Positions 51,004 through 60,978 of a stretch of DNA of 64,000 bases are shown here, one piece after another. Source of the stretch: Christiangramia bathymodioli (GTDB taxonomy: Bacteria; Bacteroidota; Bacteroidia; Flavobacteriales; Flavobacteriaceae); contig SRSL01000003.1 of the NCBI GenBank assembly GCA_009735695.1, positions 730,961 through 794,960 of the forward strand. The letters run 5' to 3'. Numbering within the stretch: the first letter of the stretch is position 1; every line of letters begins with the position of its first letter. The notes below the pieces were generated by a model. The model was not told the DNA's origin. It searched no databases and saw only the letters and a list, made by a program, of their open reading frames with translations. Made by a program: the position numbers and the translations under genes.

Positions 51004-51034
51004 AAAGTGGGTCTCTTTGAGATCCACTTTTTTT
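51004..51034 (+). terminator. Intrinsic terminator after the M57 protease
   Basis: AAAGTGGGTCTC pairs with GAGATCCACTTT (one mismatch) around a 3-base loop, followed by four more T. Confidence 0.88.
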
Positions 51035-51192
51035 GATTCATTTAAATTTAAAAAAGTAGTAAAATTTAGTTTTTAGCCAAGCTTATTCTCCAAAATTTCA
51101 TATTATAAGAAATATAGATAATCTTTACGTATTGGCATCTTCATCTATCAATTTTGCTTACCAAATAAAGTTCACCTAATGTATAACAATTT

Positions 51193-52074
51193 TTGAGCAG
51201 CTTGAAAACATCTCCATTTGGATCTTACTATATTAAAATTGTTTTAATTATTGGTTTTTTGTCTTTTGGTAGAAATTCTATTCAAGCACAAGACTCCGAT
51301 TTGGATTTTGCATTGATCAATGTAGGTGTAAGTTCAGTTATTGGAGGAGTTGGAGCGGTTATAAATAAGGAACCAGATGAAAAATTCGGAAAGGTTTTAT
51401 TGAAAGGCATCTACCAGGGTGCATTAGGGGGTTATGTAGTTTTCGAAAGCAAGCGGTTACTACGTGAATTTTCTAGAACAAACAATTATGCTTATGTATG
51501 GCCCTCTAAACTGATAAACTCAGCTGGTAATTCAATTATAGAGAATGCCGCGAGTAATCAGGATTTTTGGATACAATGGCATTTAAATATAGGTTTCAAT
51601 CGATTTGACCTGTATACAAAAGATAAATTCAGATTGAGATATAGGATTATGCCTTTTAGCCTCGGAACAACTATAAGTGGTTTTGTTAATTATTCATTTG
51701 ACCTTCCAGAAAGTCTAAAAATTGGAACATTCGTCTTTACAGAAGATATTATAAATATTAATGGTAGATCGGATTTTGAGGGTGCAACAAGAGATAATTT
51801 AATTGTATTAATTAAAAATTCATCAAATTCCATAAAAGCGCACGAAATTATTCATACCTATCAATATGAACAGTTATCTGGAGTTAATATGTTTTTATCT
51901 CCAATTTCAGCTAAACTTGAATCGAAGTCGAAATTGTTTGAGTTCTATCAAAAATACTTTTACACAGATTATAATTCACTGATAAAGGGAATATTATATG
52001 AAATTGAGAATAAAAACTCACTAAATTACGAAGGAAATTTTTTTGAAATAGAGGCATACTATTTCACTAAATAG
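51193..52074 (+). CDS. Secreted HExxH protein of unknown family
   Basis: The 293-residue protein has a signal peptide (YIKIVLIIGFLSFGRNSIQAQ) and a putative zinc site HEIIH at 217-221 (KAHEIIHTYQYEQLSG). The third ligand is not evident. The start is TTG; the nearest ATG, at 51180, is out of frame. The middle part is beta-rich (FRLRYRIMPFSLGTTISGFVNYSFDL). The fold is not recognised. It is the last gene before the apparent change to chromosomal sequence. Confidence 0.62.
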   Translation: MSSLKTSPFGSYYIKIVLIIGFLSFGRNSIQAQDSDLDFALINVGVSSVIGGVGAVINKEPDEKFGKVLLKGIYQGALGGYVVFESKRLLREFSRTNNYAYVWPSKLINSAGNSIIENAASNQDFWIQWHLNIGFNRFDLYTKDKFRLRYRIMPFSLGTTISGFVNYSFDLPESLKIGTFVFTEDIININGRSDFEGATRDNLIVLIKNSSNSIKAHEIIHTYQYEQLSGVNMFLSPISAKLESKSKLFEFYQKYFYTDYNSLIKGILYEIENKNSLNYEGNFFEIEAYYFTK

Positions 52075-52518
52075 ATATAAAGCGATTGATGAATAACTAA
52101 GAAAATATAATTCTTTCTGAGCAAGATAAAAATCTTTCCTCCTGGATTGTAAAATAAGTTTGTTCTAACATCAAATGGATAAACGAATAGATTTTAAATG
52201 TTTCCTTAAATTATTAAAAATCTAATATTTTTTATAAAATTGATTATATATACTTATAACTGTGTTCTTAAAATTTTTGAGAAAATTAAAAATCATTGCA
52301 TTAAATATCATTTATGGTTAATAATCTGCTTTTATGAGATGTAAAGTTAAATTTTGTTAAAGCGAGACCAATCCGGTGACCAATTTTTCATGGCCTCTGG
52401 AAAGCCCTGTTAACTCAACATACTTTTAAAATCGGTCGTTCCCTCCGACTACTTGATCAAGCAAAGCAATACCTATAAATAGGAAATCTGAAGAAGTTGC
52501 TTTATAAAAATGTTCCTT
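52075..52518. other. Intergenic region at the likely edge of the accessory block
   Basis: No gene, tRNA or integrase is visible. The first 270 bases are extremely AT-rich like the DNA to the left. The last 170 contain a GC-richer stretch (52360-52460) with a short CGGTCG/CGAC-type hairpin. The change in composition and gene content falls here, which makes it a candidate attachment-site region. I could not identify a direct repeat partner. Confidence 0.4.
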
Positions 52519-54873
52519 TTAGTTCATAGGAAAGACCCATTCTGCCAGTTCCTTATCCTCCGCTCCTTCTGGTATACCCATACCACCAGCTTGAAAATCT
52601 CCCCACCGCAATTGACCGTGTATTCCATAAGGAATGAGCCTGATTCGATTCCTGGACTTTTCGACTTTAATTTCCATAAAGCTTTGGAAGTAGGGAGCTT
52701 TATTATAATCGAAAGCGGCTGACAGCCATTCGGCTGAAAAGGGATACCCATCATATTTTTTAACCCAGATCCAGGCCGGATACTTCCATCCGGGCGTCAG
52801 GGAATCGATCTTTTTCACAAGTGGATCACGAGCAGGATAGCTTGCCCAGTCTCTGGTTGGCCATTCTTCAGGTTTGGCCATTGCTGCCCCGATGCTCAGG
52901 TATGCTCCCCCGCCACCATTTACAAAATGATGCATGGTATGCCCGTCCTTATTTTGTGGCAACTCCTTGTAGTACTCCAGGTCATGAGTATCCCCAGCCA
53001 TTACGAGAGGAACTTTATATTCCCTCAATAACTGGTGAAGGGCTTTGAAATCTGGGCTCATGTCGCCCTGGTATTCACCTATCGCGAAGAATGGATGCCC
53101 CAGCAATGCCATTATGTATTTGTCTTTTGAGGCTTCCAGAACAGATCGTATCCAGGCGAGCTGAGCCGAGTCGACTTTTCGCCTTACCCCGGTATCGATG
53201 GCCAAAAACACAAAATGATCATTCGAGATCTGAAAAAACGGGGCGTTTTGATAACCCACAGGAAGCTGATATTCCTTCCTTAAATAGGAGGCCTGTTTTA
53301 CCAGGTCCTGAATATTTTCTGAATTCATTTTGCTCAGAATGCGCTCACTTTCTATTCTGGCTTCCATGGCCTTTATTGCCGCTTCAGGCGTAAAAAAAGT
53401 AGCGGCAAATCCTTCCAGGGCATCATACCAGTCGTGGTTTCCGGGGATAGCGTAAATGGGTTTCTGAATCCCCTTAAAAGGCATAAAGAACTTACGCTCA
53501 TAATCACGCATGGCCCCTGAAGGGTATACGATATCAGATGATATTACAACGAATTGAATATCCTCCTTATTTGATACAGCCAGGAGCTGATCTTTTAAAA
53601 TGAGTTGAGAGGCGTCTCCCTCTCCAGGATCCCCAATAATGACAAACGAAAAATCACTATTTTCCGGCACACCTTCAGGTTCTAACTTAAAGGCTTCTGG
53701 TCCGGGTTTTTCACCGCTTGCCTTTATCATGGCTTCACGCCAGACTTCCGTCCGGGATCCGGAATAACCATCCCAGATTCCAGAAGCCCAGTTTTCAGTA
53801 TCAAAATACCAGCTCATTCCCAGAACGGGCATGATGGCAGCGAAAATTGCGGCGAAGGGCAGACCAATTTTAAGACCATTTCTCAGCGCAGTAGGAATGG
53901 AGTATGAAGATTTTCGCATGGAAATACTAAGCTTCAACTGGGATTTAACCCACCAGTCGGCCAGTGTGCGCAGGCTGATAGCCTTTCGCTCTGGTTCAGG
54001 AACTTTCTGAATCCAGCCAAAAATGAGTTTGATGAAATAAGTATTTAATCTTGAGAAAAGGCTACGTACAGGCCCGATAAGCCCAAAAGAGATCACCAGG
54101 GCAATGAACATATCTCCTATGACCGCCACCAAAGGTGAAACAATGCCAAGAGAAGATCGGTCAAAACCCATGCGGCCAAGGTGGATAAAAAAAAGCGTAA
54201 GAAGAATGACCACGATCCAATAAATATCTATGCGGGTATTCTGAGATTCTTCCTCTTCCAGTTGCCTGGCAAGGACTGCTACTTCTTCATCTTCTTCGAT
54301 TCCCAAATCAGACAGGATATCTTCAGATACTTCATCTACATCACCCAGCTTAGCGGCAAACAGGTCGAGAACCGTTCCCAATATTCGCAAGGCTCCCCCA
54401 AGGGCCACGATCCAGGAAAACCCCTTGCCTTTAAAAATTAAGATCAAAAGTACGATGATCAGGTTGCCCAGCCCGGGCAACAGGGAGTTCATAACATTTT
54501 CACGGCTCCCGGGATGTTTGAGAAAGGAAATGAGGTATCTGAAAGCATCTATGGTCAACAGAACGGCTATAAGATTGACCAAAGGCCCTGGCTGAAAAAG
54601 CTCGTAGTTTATTAATAAAATCCCGATTAGAAGGGTAATTCCGCCACTGATCCAGCCGGAAATCCGCTCGTGCCCCTCTGACCTTTTAAATGCATGAAGA
54701 ATTTCAAGAATTGCAGCCCAGACAAGCAGGCTACCTACATAGCTACCCGGTTCCACGCCAGGATTGAAGCCAGATAATAGCGCAAGTAAAGCTAAAAAGA
54801 CACCGATTAGAGCAAAGATATACCGCTGTTGAATGAAACTAAAAATGGAATGTTGACTTGGTTTTTTCTCCAT
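52519..54873 (-). CDS. Membrane-anchored calcineurin-like metallophosphoesterase
   Basis: This is a 784-residue protein. The N-terminal 270 residues carry about eight membrane helices, and another hydrophobic segment lies near 335-355. A metallophosphoesterase domain begins near 410. The metal-binding motifs are GDPGEGD, the weaker SSDIVYPSG in place of GD, PGNHDW, LLGHPFF and MAGDTHDLEYY, in the usual order. It would hydrolyse a phospho-ester at the membrane; the substrate is unknown. It is leftward and looks chromosomal. Confidence 0.88.
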   Translation of the reverse strand: MEKKPSQHSIFSFIQQRYIFALIGVFLALLALLSGFNPGVEPGSYVGSLLVWAAILEILHAFKRSEGHERISGWISGGITLLIGILLINYELFQPGPLVNLIAVLLTIDAFRYLISFLKHPGSRENVMNSLLPGLGNLIIVLLILIFKGKGFSWIVALGGALRILGTVLDLFAAKLGDVDEVSEDILSDLGIEEDEEVAVLARQLEEEESQNTRIDIYWIVVILLTLFFIHLGRMGFDRSSLGIVSPLVAVIGDMFIALVISFGLIGPVRSLFSRLNTYFIKLIFGWIQKVPEPERKAISLRTLADWWVKSQLKLSISMRKSSYSIPTALRNGLKIGLPFAAIFAAIMPVLGMSWYFDTENWASGIWDGYSGSRTEVWREAMIKASGEKPGPEAFKLEPEGVPENSDFSFVIIGDPGEGDASQLILKDQLLAVSNKEDIQFVVISSDIVYPSGAMRDYERKFFMPFKGIQKPIYAIPGNHDWYDALEGFAATFFTPEAAIKAMEARIESERILSKMNSENIQDLVKQASYLRKEYQLPVGYQNAPFFQISNDHFVFLAIDTGVRRKVDSAQLAWIRSVLEASKDKYIMALLGHPFFAIGEYQGDMSPDFKALHQLLREYKVPLVMAGDTHDLEYYKELPQNKDGHTMHHFVNGGGGAYLSIGAAMAKPEEWPTRDWASYPARDPLVKKIDSLTPGWKYPAWIWVKKYDGYPFSAEWLSAAFDYNKAPYFQSFMEIKVEKSRNRIRLIPYGIHGQLRWGDFQAGGMGIPEGAEDKELAEWVFPMN

Positions 54874-55284
54874 CAGGTATTTTTAATATCGGTTCAGTCT
54901 TTCACCAGGGATTAACACCTGAGGGCTCAAGATGCCTAATCCTACATAAATTATTTTACGCTAATTCATCTCCTGGATCTTCAGTTCAAGTTTTAATGGG
55001 AAGGCTAAAAAAATCATTGCTTATCTGGTTGTTTTAAAGCACTTACAATTAAGAATATAATATAATTAACCCCATGTTTTAAATCTACAAAAAACTAATT
55101 TACAGATATTTACCTGTAAAATTAACATTTTACTGAATTCAAAAAATCCTTTGCTAAAACATCACCAGAATTCTTTCTCTATCCTATTCCTATAACAGAG
55201 AATTTCATTATGCGCAAAGGTTTTGCAACCAGTTTAAGCTTCAAGGCAACATGATTGGATTTATCGTTCCCCGGAGCTACAGGC
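54874..55284. other. Intergenic region
   Basis: A 411-bp stretch between two leftward genes with no supported frame. It must hold the metallophosphoesterase promoter. I saw no strong hairpin or repeat. Confidence 0.4.
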
Positions 55285-56532
55285 TTAAAATTTCCTATCC
55301 GGGCTAAAAGGTTCAAGCGCTATGGAAGGTTTTTTACAGGCAATGACTTCACTGATAAGCTTCCCTGTAGCGGGGCCCAGGCTCCAGCCTATCATAGAAT
55401 GACCAGCGCCAATACTCAAATTTTTCCATTTTCTGGAGCGCCCAATATACGGAAGACCATCTGGAGAACAGGGTCGTAAGCCTGCCCTGGCACCAATCTT
55501 CTCTTCACTCGTGATTTTTAAATCATTAAAGTGATTTTCAGCGGCATCTGCGATTGCCTCCACACGAATGGGATTAATCACATCGTTAATTCCGCCCAGT
55601 TCCATGGTACCTGCAAATCGTGTAAAGCCGTTCATGGGCGTCACTGCTACTTTTGCTTCGGTTAGAACAGATGGCAACACCACCCCGATATCTCTATAAA
55701 TATTAAAGCTATATCCCTTACCTGCTTCTATGGAAACCGATAAATTTAGTTTCCGCGCCATTTCGGGAGTCCAGGTTCCGGAAGCGAGAATCACCTCATC
55801 TGCCTGGAAGGACTTTTCTCTGGTCTTTACCGCCGTTAACCTGTTGCCGGAAACCTCAAAGTCACTCACCGAAGCGTTTTTTATAATACGAACTCCATTT
55901 GCCTCCAGGAAAGCACGCATTTGCTTCATGAATTCGTCGGGCGTCATATGCGCATCTGTATCGTAAAAAAAGGCTCCCTTTACTTTATAATTTGCTTTCG
56001 GAAATTGCTCATTGAGTTCTTTAGCCGAAATATGGCGAATTTTCATTCCTTCGTTCGAGGCGATATCGGCAATTTTTGCTTCTTCCTCTTCTCCACGGGC
56101 GGTCTTAAAACACATCAGCAAACCATTTCGCTCATAGGTGAAGGCAAAATCCTGGGAGCGCTTTAGATCCTCGTACAGTTCCCTACTGAAGAAGCTGATA
56201 TCTTTTAATATTGGAATGGCCCGATTAACATGGCTTTGCGTCGACGACTTTTTAAAAGACCAGGCCCATTTCAGAAAATTGTTATCAAGACGGGGTTTCA
56301 CATAAAACGGACTCCTGTTATTCAACATCCATTTTAGGCCCTTTGTAATTATTCCTGGGGAACTAAGAGGGATAATATGACTTGGAGTAATGTAGCCGGC
56401 ATTCACGAATGAAGCCCCGCCATTCATGCCGCCTTTATCCAGAATTGTAACCTTATGTCCATCTTTAAACAAATAATAGGCAGTAAATAGACCAATAATT
56501 CCGCCGCCAACAATTACACAGTTTTTTCCCAT
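55285..56532 (-). CDS. FAD-dependent D-amino-acid dehydrogenase-like oxidoreductase
   Basis: The 415-residue enzyme of the DadA group starts with a dinucleotide-binding motif (CVIVGGGIIGLFTAYYLFKDGHKVTILDKG). The DAO-family segments are GGASFVNAGYITPSHIIPLSSPG, the EVILASGTWTPEMARKL second FAD strand, and the C-terminal RAGLRPCSPDGLPYIGR...NLSIGAGHSMIGWSLGPATGKLI. It probably oxidises D-amino acids or hydroxyproline-like substrates; the exact substrate is not shown. Single leftward gene. Confidence 0.9.
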   Translation of the reverse strand: MGKNCVIVGGGIIGLFTAYYLFKDGHKVTILDKGGMNGGASFVNAGYITPSHIIPLSSPGIITKGLKWMLNNRSPFYVKPRLDNNFLKWAWSFKKSSTQSHVNRAIPILKDISFFSRELYEDLKRSQDFAFTYERNGLLMCFKTARGEEEEAKIADIASNEGMKIRHISAKELNEQFPKANYKVKGAFFYDTDAHMTPDEFMKQMRAFLEANGVRIIKNASVSDFEVSGNRLTAVKTREKSFQADEVILASGTWTPEMARKLNLSVSIEAGKGYSFNIYRDIGVVLPSVLTEAKVAVTPMNGFTRFAGTMELGGINDVINPIRVEAIADAAENHFNDLKITSEEKIGARAGLRPCSPDGLPYIGRSRKWKNLSIGAGHSMIGWSLGPATGKLISEVIACKKPSIALEPFSPDRKF

Positions 56533-56817
56533 ATTTCTTTTTAGTTCTACTAATATAGGTTTATGGAAGTAATAATTTAAAGAATTATTAGCGACCTACT
56601 TTTTCCAGCCTCTTCTTCTTGAACCGAAACCAATGTTCTCCTTCTTTTTCAAACTCCTCTAGCGTCCTTGGAAATCTCGGTTATAATTTCACCTTAGACT
56701 CTCCATTTCTTCTTTCATTATATTTATTTAAATTAATTCTAAATAATTTTCTGTTTTTTAATTTCCCTTATTACTTTTGAAGCGTTTCCAGGAAAACCTG
56801 TTATTATTTAAGATCAG
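56533..56817. promoter_or_regulatory. Divergent promoter region
   Basis: A 285-bp gap between the divergent DadA-like and PepSY genes must contain both promoters. I saw no palindrome or hairpin worth listing. Confidence 0.35.
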
Positions 56818-57972
56818 ATGTTCAGAACTTCAGACAACCGACCAGCACCTAGAAAAAACAAAAAGCCGTATACCTTTAGAAAATTCATGACCGACGTTCA
56901 TCTATGGTTAGGCCTCGCCAGCGGAATTATCCTTTTTCTGGTATGTTTCAGTGGAACCATGCTGGTTTTTCAAAAGGAGATCGAAGGTCTTTTCGCCGGA
57001 GATATCTCGGTTACTCCACAGGACAAGCCTTTCTCTATTTCTGAACTAAAAGAGTCCCTGTCTGATAAAGGCAATATCACTGCGATTACCATTCCGGAGA
57101 CTGAAAAACAGCCTTTTGAATTCAGGATTAAAACCTCCCCCGAAGACCGCCGTGGCACCAGTTTTTTAGTCGACCCTTATACTGCTGAGATCATAGAGCC
57201 TGGTGAATCACCCCTGGACGACTTCTTCAGTTCCATGTTCCGCCTGCATCGGTGGCTGTTAATGGATAGCAGTATAGGCCGACCCATCGTAGGAATCGCT
57301 ACTATAATTTTCCTCTTTTTATCCGTCACCGGAATTATAATCTGGTTTCCGAAAAAATGGAAGTGGAAGGCATTTAAACCCGGACTGAAAATTAAATTCT
57401 CGGCTAAATGGAAGCGCATCAACCATGACCTTCATAACACCCTGGGTTTTTATTCCTGTATCTTTCTTGTGATTATGATATTAACCGGTTTATGCTGGTC
57501 TTTTGAATGGTATCGCGAGGCAGGAAGTAAAGTACTGGGAACCCAGGTTTTTGGCGGTCGTGGCGGACCTCAGCTACAATCTCAAATTCCGGCAGCCGAA
57601 TTGCTCAATCCTGATGAAGTCTATGCGATCTCTAACACAGAACTAAATTATTCCGGAAGTACCCGAATTTCCTTTCCTCAGGATGAAAATGGAATTTTTC
57701 AGATCCGAAAATATAGTAGCAATAACTGGTCTCCGGTAACCTCAGACCAATTGTTATTAGACCGTGACGGAACCGTTCTTCAGAAGGAATTATTCGGAGA
57801 GAAACCGTTGAATGTCCAGATCGCAAGCCTCATTAAACCTATACATACCGGCGAAGTGTTCGGGATTATTTCCAAGATCGTTTATTTCCTGGCCTGTTTG
57901 ATCGCCACTTCCCTGCCGATAACAGGTACGCTGATATGGATCAATAAAATGAAGAAAAAGACGGGAAAATAG
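56818..57972 (+). CDS. PepSY-associated membrane protein
   Basis: The 384-residue protein has the PepSY_TM layout. The first helix is preceded by FRKFMTDVHLWLGLASGIILFLVCFSGTMLVFQKEIE. Other helices lie near 157-177 (VGIATIIFLFLSVTGIIIWFPKKWK), 210-232 and 355-377, with conserved His in DVHLWLG, RLHRWL, NHDLHNTLGFY and IKPIHTGEVFG. Such proteins are linked to iron or flavin reduction in siderophore uptake. No TonB receptor is adjacent, so the substrate remains open. Confidence 0.9.
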   Translation: MFRTSDNRPAPRKNKKPYTFRKFMTDVHLWLGLASGIILFLVCFSGTMLVFQKEIEGLFAGDISVTPQDKPFSISELKESLSDKGNITAITIPETEKQPFEFRIKTSPEDRRGTSFLVDPYTAEIIEPGESPLDDFFSSMFRLHRWLLMDSSIGRPIVGIATIIFLFLSVTGIIIWFPKKWKWKAFKPGLKIKFSAKWKRINHDLHNTLGFYSCIFLVIMILTGLCWSFEWYREAGSKVLGTQVFGGRGGPQLQSQIPAAELLNPDEVYAISNTELNYSGSTRISFPQDENGIFQIRKYSSNNWSPVTSDQLLLDRDGTVLQKELFGEKPLNVQIASLIKPIHTGEVFGIISKIVYFLACLIATSLPITGTLIWINKMKKKTGK

Positions 57973-58091
57973 ATTTTCAATCTTGGTAAAGAAGAATAAT
58001 TCCACTTTCTCCAAACAGTGATTTAAATAGCACACTCACCTGAATTTCAGTTTTTTACATTACTTTAATAATGAATTAAAACATGTAAAAA

Positions 58092-58583
58092 ATGAAAAAG
58101 CTAATTGGTCTGTTATGTATAATTGGCCTTTTTTCCTGCGATTCCGGGGAAAATAAGCCTGAAAAGCCTGAAAGGGTAAACTCCATAAATATGGAAAAAG
58201 AACTCGCATCAATTGAAGAAACCAGGACTAACTTTCAAAATGCCATTGCCGAAAAGAGGTACGAAGATCTTTCTAAATATGCCACCCGGGATCTGATTAG
58301 CCTAACCCCTGTCTGTGGTGAGTGGGAAGAATACAAAAAGATGGTGGAAGACTCAAAAGGTCTTTTTAGTTATGACAGTATCCGTATGAATCCGGAAGAG
58401 ACTATAATTCTGAACGACAGCATTGCTTATGATTTTGGAACCAGTACCAGTTATTATACTAATTCAGAAGGCGAACCAACTGAAATTAAGGCAAGCTTCC
58501 TGGCAATCCTCAAAAAAGATAAAAAAGATGGGGTTTGGAAATTATACCGTGAGGTCGCGACAACCAACAGGAAGGGGAGATAG
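58092..58583 (+). CDS. Lipoprotein with SnoaL/DUF4440-like domain
   Basis: The 163-residue protein has a lipobox (LFSCDS). An NTF2-like body opens with a helix (ELASIEETRTNFQNAIAEKRYEDLSKYATRDLISLTPVC) and ends with paired strands (SIAYDFGTSTSYYTNSEGEPTEIKASFLAILKK...GVWKLYREVATTN). This matches the DUF4440/SnoaL pattern. The role is unknown. It lies 39 bases before the VOC gene and is probably co-transcribed with it. Confidence 0.8.
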   Translation: MKKLIGLLCIIGLFSCDSGENKPEKPERVNSINMEKELASIEETRTNFQNAIAEKRYEDLSKYATRDLISLTPVCGEWEEYKKMVEDSKGLFSYDSIRMNPEETIILNDSIAYDFGTSTSYYTNSEGEPTEIKASFLAILKKDKKDGVWKLYREVATTNRKGR

Positions 58584-58622
58584 CGCTCTAAAACTGAAAA
58601 ATCAAACTAAAGTATAATTACC

Positions 58623-59129
58623 ATGAAAAAAATTATTTACCTGGTCCTGGGATTTTTCCTGGCAATTTTTACAGGTTTTACACCTTTCGAAAAATTAACC
58701 GGAAGGATTTATCCTGAAAAAACAGAAGAAAATTTAACCAATTTAAAAACAGAGGATATGAAATTAGGTGCATTTTCAATTAGTCTAAGCGTAGCTGATA
58801 TCAGAGCTTCAAAACAATTCTACGAAAACCTGGGGTTCAAGGTTCTGGGAGGAAAACTGGAGGACAACTATTTGATCATGAAAAATGAAAATGCCATCAT
58901 CGGACTTTTTCAGGGTATGTTTGACAATAATATCCTGACGTTTAATCCAGGCTGGGACGAAAACGGACAGAATATCGACAGCTTTGATGATATCCGAAAG
59001 ATCCAGAAAAACCTTCAACTTGCCGGTATTTCTATCGATAAAAAGGTCGACCCGGAATCCACAGGTCCTGCCAGTTTTACTATTAAAGATCCCGATGGCA
59101 ACCTTATTCTGATAGACCAGCACCGCTAG
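58623..59129 (+). CDS. VOC-family (glyoxalase/dioxygenase-fold) protein with export signal
   Basis: This 168-residue protein has a hydrophobic N-terminus (MKKIIYLVLGFFLAIFTGF) and a VOC fold from about residue 45. Segments are FSISLSVADIRASKQFYENLGFKVLGGKL, NAIIGLFQGMF and ASFTIKDPDGNLILIDQH. An internal ATG at 58758 (MKLGAFSIS) would give a cytoplasmic form. Metal ligands are not fully conserved, so the activity is unknown. Confidence 0.85.
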   Translation: MKKIIYLVLGFFLAIFTGFTPFEKLTGRIYPEKTEENLTNLKTEDMKLGAFSISLSVADIRASKQFYENLGFKVLGGKLEDNYLIMKNENAIIGLFQGMFDNNILTFNPGWDENGQNIDSFDDIRKIQKNLQLAGISIDKKVDPESTGPASFTIKDPDGNLILIDQHR

Positions 59130-59507
59130 CATACCTTAAAAAACACCTATAATTCAAGGTATTACTCTCTTTATAGAAAAAGACCTTTAATTTTATCATA
59201 CACTGTAAATCAATTTTTTAGCCTATATTGATGTTGTTTAACGGGCTTAAATTTGAATGAACCCGCCAATCAAGCTGGGTAAATTTGGATTAAGAAGATT
59301 TCACTCAAGGCTGAAAAAATTCGAAAAATTAAAAGCCAAAAAGATGTCACCCCATCCCACTAAAGATTTGATCGTGTAACCATGCTACTGATTAATCGTT
59401 CAGGAGTGAATATAAAATTTAAAAAACAGCCTGGGAGTAGCCAGGTTAAAAAGAATGATAAAACCCTAATAACCAGGCACAAAAACTGATATCAAAATTC
59501 TGCTTAC
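59130..59507. other. Intergenic region
   Basis: A 378-bp stretch before the YitT gene. A 40-codon basic frame beginning near 59259 has no supporting signal and is not called. No clear hairpin with a T-tract was seen. Confidence 0.35.
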
Positions 59508-60398
59508 ATGAAAGCTGCTAAAAAAATTGACTGGCCCAGAATATTTTCGTTCCGTTCGATAGCTTTTACCCTTGTAGGGGTGCTTCTGGCCATTCTTGGG
59601 CTTCAGGGATTTATGGTTCCCAACAACTTTCTTGATGGCGGGGTTACCGGACTTTCTATCCTGATAAGCAGTTATGGCAATTTCCACATAAGCCTGTTAT
59701 TACTCGTATTTAATATTCCATTTTTAATAGTGGGCTATCATAAGATTAGCAGGACCTTTGGTGTGCAGGCACTAATTGCCATGCTTTTGCTCTCTGCCGG
59801 AATGTACTTTATTAACTTTCCGGTTTTCACCAATGATAAAGTGCTTATCGCGATCTTTGGAGGTTTCTTTATCGGTTTAGGAATAGGCTGTGTTATTCGA
59901 GGTGGTGGCGTAATTGATGGTTTTGAAGTGATCGCGCAGTACACTGAACGGAAATCGGCATTTACCTCTGGTGAGATCATCCTGGCGCTCAATACGCTTA
60001 TGATCATCGGCGCAGCTTTGCGTTTTGGAATTGAAACCGGGATGTATTCCATACTTGTCTATTTTACGGCCATGAAAACAGCAGATTATGTTGTGGACGG
60101 TTTTGAAGAATATACCGCCTTGCATATCATTTCTAAAGAATCGGAAGAGATCAAATTCGAGATCGTGAATAATTATAACAAGGCGGTCACCATTTATAAA
60201 GGAGAAAGAGGTTTTCTTCCCGGCTCCTATGAGATTAAAGCCGACTGTGACATTATTATGACCGTGGTGACCCGCCTGGAAATTCATCGCATCAAGACCG
60301 CGGTTACCGAAATAGACCCCAATGCCTTTATTTTTGTGAACAGCATTAAAGAAGTGAAGGGAGGGATTGTTCGAAGAAATAATAAGACCCATGTGTAA
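59508..60398 (+). CDS. YitT-family membrane protein (DUF2179)
   Basis: The 296-residue protein matches the YitT family. It has five or six membrane helices in the first 190 residues (FTLVGVLLAILGLQGFMVPNNFLDGGVTGLSILI, IAIFGGFFIGLGIGCVIRGGGVIDGFEVIA) and a C-terminal cytoplasmic DUF2179 domain (NKAVTIYKGERGFLPGSYEIKADCDIIMTVVTRLEIHRIKTAVTEIDPNAFIFV). Its role is unclear; a transport or regulatory role is suspected. It overlaps the following HD gene by 8 bases. Confidence 0.92.
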   Translation: MKAAKKIDWPRIFSFRSIAFTLVGVLLAILGLQGFMVPNNFLDGGVTGLSILISSYGNFHISLLLLVFNIPFLIVGYHKISRTFGVQALIAMLLLSAGMYFINFPVFTNDKVLIAIFGGFFIGLGIGCVIRGGGVIDGFEVIAQYTERKSAFTSGEIILALNTLMIIGAALRFGIETGMYSILVYFTAMKTADYVVDGFEEYTALHIISKESEEIKFEIVNNYNKAVTIYKGERGFLPGSYEIKADCDIIMTVVTRLEIHRIKTAVTEIDPNAFIFVNSIKEVKGGIVRRNNKTHV

Positions 60399-60978
60399 GG
60401 AGCTTTTCGAAGAAATCATAGGGCGCCTGGAAAACGACCTCCCGCCATATCTACATTACCATAGTGCCAGGCATACCCAAATGGTCATACAGCAAGCCGA
60501 ATTCCTTGCCGAAAAAGAATCGGTTGAAAATCCCGATATCGAACTTATTAAAATTGCCTGCCTGTTTCACGATACCGGATTTTTAATTGCTATGGACCAG
60601 CATGAAGAAAGAAGCTGTAAGTTCGCTTCGGAAGAGTTGCCAGGTTATGGTTATTCCAAAGGAGAGATCGAAAAGATCTGCGGAATGATAAGAGCGACCA
60701 AAGTGCCTCAAAGACCATTGACCCTGAATGAAAAGATCGTTGCTGATGCCGATCTTTTTTATCTGGGAACTTCCCGGTATAAAAAACTAAGCGAAAAACT
60801 CTATCAGGAACTTCAGTATTTAAAGCCGGAAATAACCGAAGAAGATTGGTATAACATCCAGGTTAATTTCCTGAACGCCCATCATTTTCATACCAATTAT
60901 GCTAAAAATAAGTTAGAACCTGTAAAACAGGAAAATCTGCAAATTCTGAAAGATGAATACCGGAAAAGTTCAGATTAA
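60391..60978 (+). CDS. HD-domain phosphohydrolase
   Basis: This protein of about 195 residues has an HD-type metal site: YHSARHTQMV, then CLFHDTGF, and later DADLFYLG. These are the usual H...HD...D residues. I choose ATG 60391 because it overlaps the YitT stop (ATGTGTAA), a typical coupling. A start at 60367 would lie further inside YitT. It may act on a nucleotide or phosphate ester. Its stop overlaps the convergent gene at 60975 by 4 bases. Confidence 0.88.
   Translation: MCKELFEEIIGRLENDLPPYLHYHSARHTQMVIQQAEFLAEKESVENPDIELIKIACLFHDTGFLIAMDQHEERSCKFASEELPGYGYSKGEIEKICGMIRATKVPQRPLTLNEKIVADADLFYLGTSRYKKLSEKLYQELQYLKPEITEEDWYNIQVNFLNAHHFHTNYAKNKLEPVKQENLQILKDEYRKSSD

Noticed and set aside
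52360..52460. tRNA gene as an integration target at the right edge
   Set aside because: No cloverleaf arms or TTCGA-type T-loop are present.
59259..59381. 40-codon basic frame between the VOC and YitT genes
   Set aside because: It has no start signal, known motif or operon context; chance is sufficient.
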